From assembly GCA_038125665.1 (NCBI GenBank), contig JAYPEI010000004.1, forward strand, positions 133,329 to 197,328: DNA of 64,000 bases, written 5' to 3'. This stretch comes from CAILUG01 sp038125665 (GTDB taxonomy: Bacteria > Pseudomonadota > Gammaproteobacteria > Pseudomonadales > Pseudohongiellaceae). The translations under genes and the position numbers were made by a program. Of this stretch, positions 63,266 through 64,000 are shown one piece after another; the first letter of the stretch is position 1; every line of letters begins with the position of its first letter. The notes under the pieces were generated by a model, which had not been told where the DNA came from, did not search any database, and saw only the letters and a program-made list of their open reading frames with translations.

Positions 63266-63910
63266 ATGAAAACATTCTTGAAACCTTTATTTTTTCTGCT
63301 CGCTGCAATGCCTGCACTTCAGCTGGCTATCGTCTTTTGGCGAGCATGGCAGGGCGATTTAAGTTTGTTGGGACCAGATCCGGCAAAAACCTTAGCTCTT
63401 GAAACTGGTGAGTGGGCTATACGACTGCTCATCCTTGCCTTGGCCATAACCCCTCTGCGTTATGTGCTGAACATGCCAGCTCTTTGGAGTTTGCGCAGAA
63501 TGAGTGGTCTTTTTGCCCTTTTTTATGTCTTATTCCATTTTTTTGTCTTTTTGGTTTTCATACTGGGTCTAGATTTTGCGCAGTTAGCTATCGAAGTCGC
63601 TGAGAGGCCCTATATTTCTCTCGGCTTTATTGCTCTATTACTCCTTATCTTATTAGGAGTCACATCTACCAACAACATGAGGAGGCGTCTTGCTCGTCGA
63701 TGGAAGCAACTTCATCGTACGGTTTATGTTGTAAACATCTTGGCAGTTTTGCATGTGATTTGGATAGTGCGCTCAAGCATTGCTGATGCCGTTTTATATG
63801 CCGTTCTAGTGTTGCTTTTGTTGAGTTATCGGGTTCTCTTTCATTATAGTATTTCAGTGCGTCGCTGGAACCTTCCGAGTCAGCTGATTGGTCCAGAAAA
63901 AAGAAATTAA
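63266..63910 (+). CDS. msrQ: MsrQ heme-binding membrane subunit
   Basis: A 214-residue protein of the ferric-reductase-like transmembrane family with about six helices (PLFFLLAAMPALQLAIVFW, LLILALAITPLRYVLNM, LFALFYVLFHFFVFLVFILG, FIALLLLILLGVTSTNNMRR, LHRTVYVVNILAVLHVIWIV). Conserved histidines within helices bind b-type heme. MsrQ takes electrons from the respiratory quinone pool to MsrP. The ATG is preceded by AAGGGA. Confidence 0.93.
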   Translation: MKTFLKPLFFLLAAMPALQLAIVFWRAWQGDLSLLGPDPAKTLALETGEWAIRLLILALAITPLRYVLNMPALWSLRRMSGLFALFYVLFHFFVFLVFILGLDFAQLAIEVAERPYISLGFIALLLLILLGVTSTNNMRRRLARRWKQLHRTVYVVNILAVLHVIWIVRSSIADAVLYAVLVLLLLSYRVLFHYSISVRRWNLPSQLIGPEKRN

Positions 63911-63929
63911 GAAAATGCAAAATTTACCC

Positions 63930-63957
63930 TTGCTTGTAACTCTCAGGCGCGTATAAT
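63930..63957 (+). promoter_or_regulatory. rRNA-operon-like promoter
   Basis: TTGCTT (63930-63935), a 16-base spacer and TATAAT (63952-63957), followed by a GC-rich discriminator (GCGCGCTC). An AT-rich UP-like tract (63901-63926) precedes it. The 16-bp spacer and GC discriminator are marks of stringently controlled rrn P1 promoters. Confidence 0.6.
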
Positions 63958-63967
63958 GCGCGCTCTC

Positions 63968-64000
63968 CCAGGCGTCTACCTGGTGAGAAAGTTCTTTAAA
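63968..64000 (+). promoter_or_regulatory. rRNA leader hairpin and boxA-like sequence
   Basis: A small hairpin (CCAGG/CCTGG, 63968-63983) then GTTCTTTAAA (63991-64000), which resembles the boxA antitermination element of rrn leaders (TGCTCTTTAACA). The order hairpin-then-boxA is that of boxB-boxA in rrn leaders. The 16S gene would begin just past the window edge. Confidence 0.5.

Noticed and set aside
1..64000. CRISPR arrays, insertion sequences, prophage or defence islands
   Set aside because: No regular repeats, transposase or phage motifs were seen on reading; gene order is largely housekeeping.

Overview
The window reads as ordinary chromosome from a free-living, probably marine, gammaproteobacterium. 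By eye the sequence is AT-leaning and uniform in style. Several gammaproteobacterial gene orders are kept: maf-rng-yhdP, bamD/rluD-pgeF-clpB, and ilvIH with ilvC/ilvY. Two Na+/H+ antiporters (NhaB and NhaC types), a sodium:alanine-type symporter, a SulP plus carbonic anhydrase pair and a TonB-dependent glucan-type locus fit a marine heterotroph; this lifestyle reading is inference. No transposase, phage gene, CRISPR array or tRNA was recognised.

Layout. 1-5.6 kb: the end of an XdhC-type gene, a short PhoH ATPase, a HisA of the eukaryotic (HIS6) type, and a GltB-like FMN/iron-sulfur protein paired with a ferredoxin-domain flavin reductase. 5.6-12.4 kb: maf, rng, yhdP (crossed by a 10-N assembly gap) and a DUF445 membrane protein. 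12.5-16.4 kb: a TetR regulator, an orphan ExbD, then MAPEG, glutaminyl cyclase and FabV. 16.4-25.7 kb: a sulfite-oxidase-fold molybdoenzyme, a histone-deacetylase-like gene overlapping purN, an FKBP, NhaC, DAHP synthase, and an isoleucyl-tRNA synthetase of the eukaryote-like, mupirocin-insensitive type. 26.2-39.7 kb: NhaB, then a carbohydrate block holding a GAPDH gene with an in-frame amber codon, zwf, a GPH sugar transporter, a GH3 glucosidase, a secreted clan GH-A hydrolase, a LacI regulator and a TonB-dependent receptor. 39.7-55.3 kb: phosphoribosyltransferase, AgcS symporter, bamD/rluD/pgeF/clpB, SulP/carbonic anhydrase, an OxyR-like regulator with ppx, a DUF4159 protein and a lipoprotein dipeptidase. 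55.3-64 kb: ilvI-ilvH, ilvC/ilvY, pssA and msrPQ. The last 100 bases look like the promoter and antitermination leader of an rRNA operon that begins at or just past the window edge.

The best-supported regulatory unit is the carbohydrate block. Three copies of a 14-bp palindrome of form TGACAnCGnTGTCA lie in its two divergent intergenic regions, one overlapping a near-consensus promoter (TTGACA, 17 bp, TATAAA), so the local LacI protein probably controls the receptor, the transporter, the hydrolases and itself. Oligosaccharide would cross the outer membrane through the receptor, be trimmed by the exported hydrolase, enter by the GPH symporter, be cut to glucose by the cytoplasmic GH3 enzyme and be oxidised from Zwf onward. 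A sigma-32-type promoter precedes clpB and a paired TTGCAA operator lies between ilvC and ilvY.

I found no clearly new multi-gene system. The points most worth checking are the eukaryotic-type HisA with a roughly 45-residue insert, the amber codon in gap, the LacI regulon, the OxyR-like protein lacking the peroxidatic cysteine, and the assembly gap that seems to be a false join of overlapping contigs.
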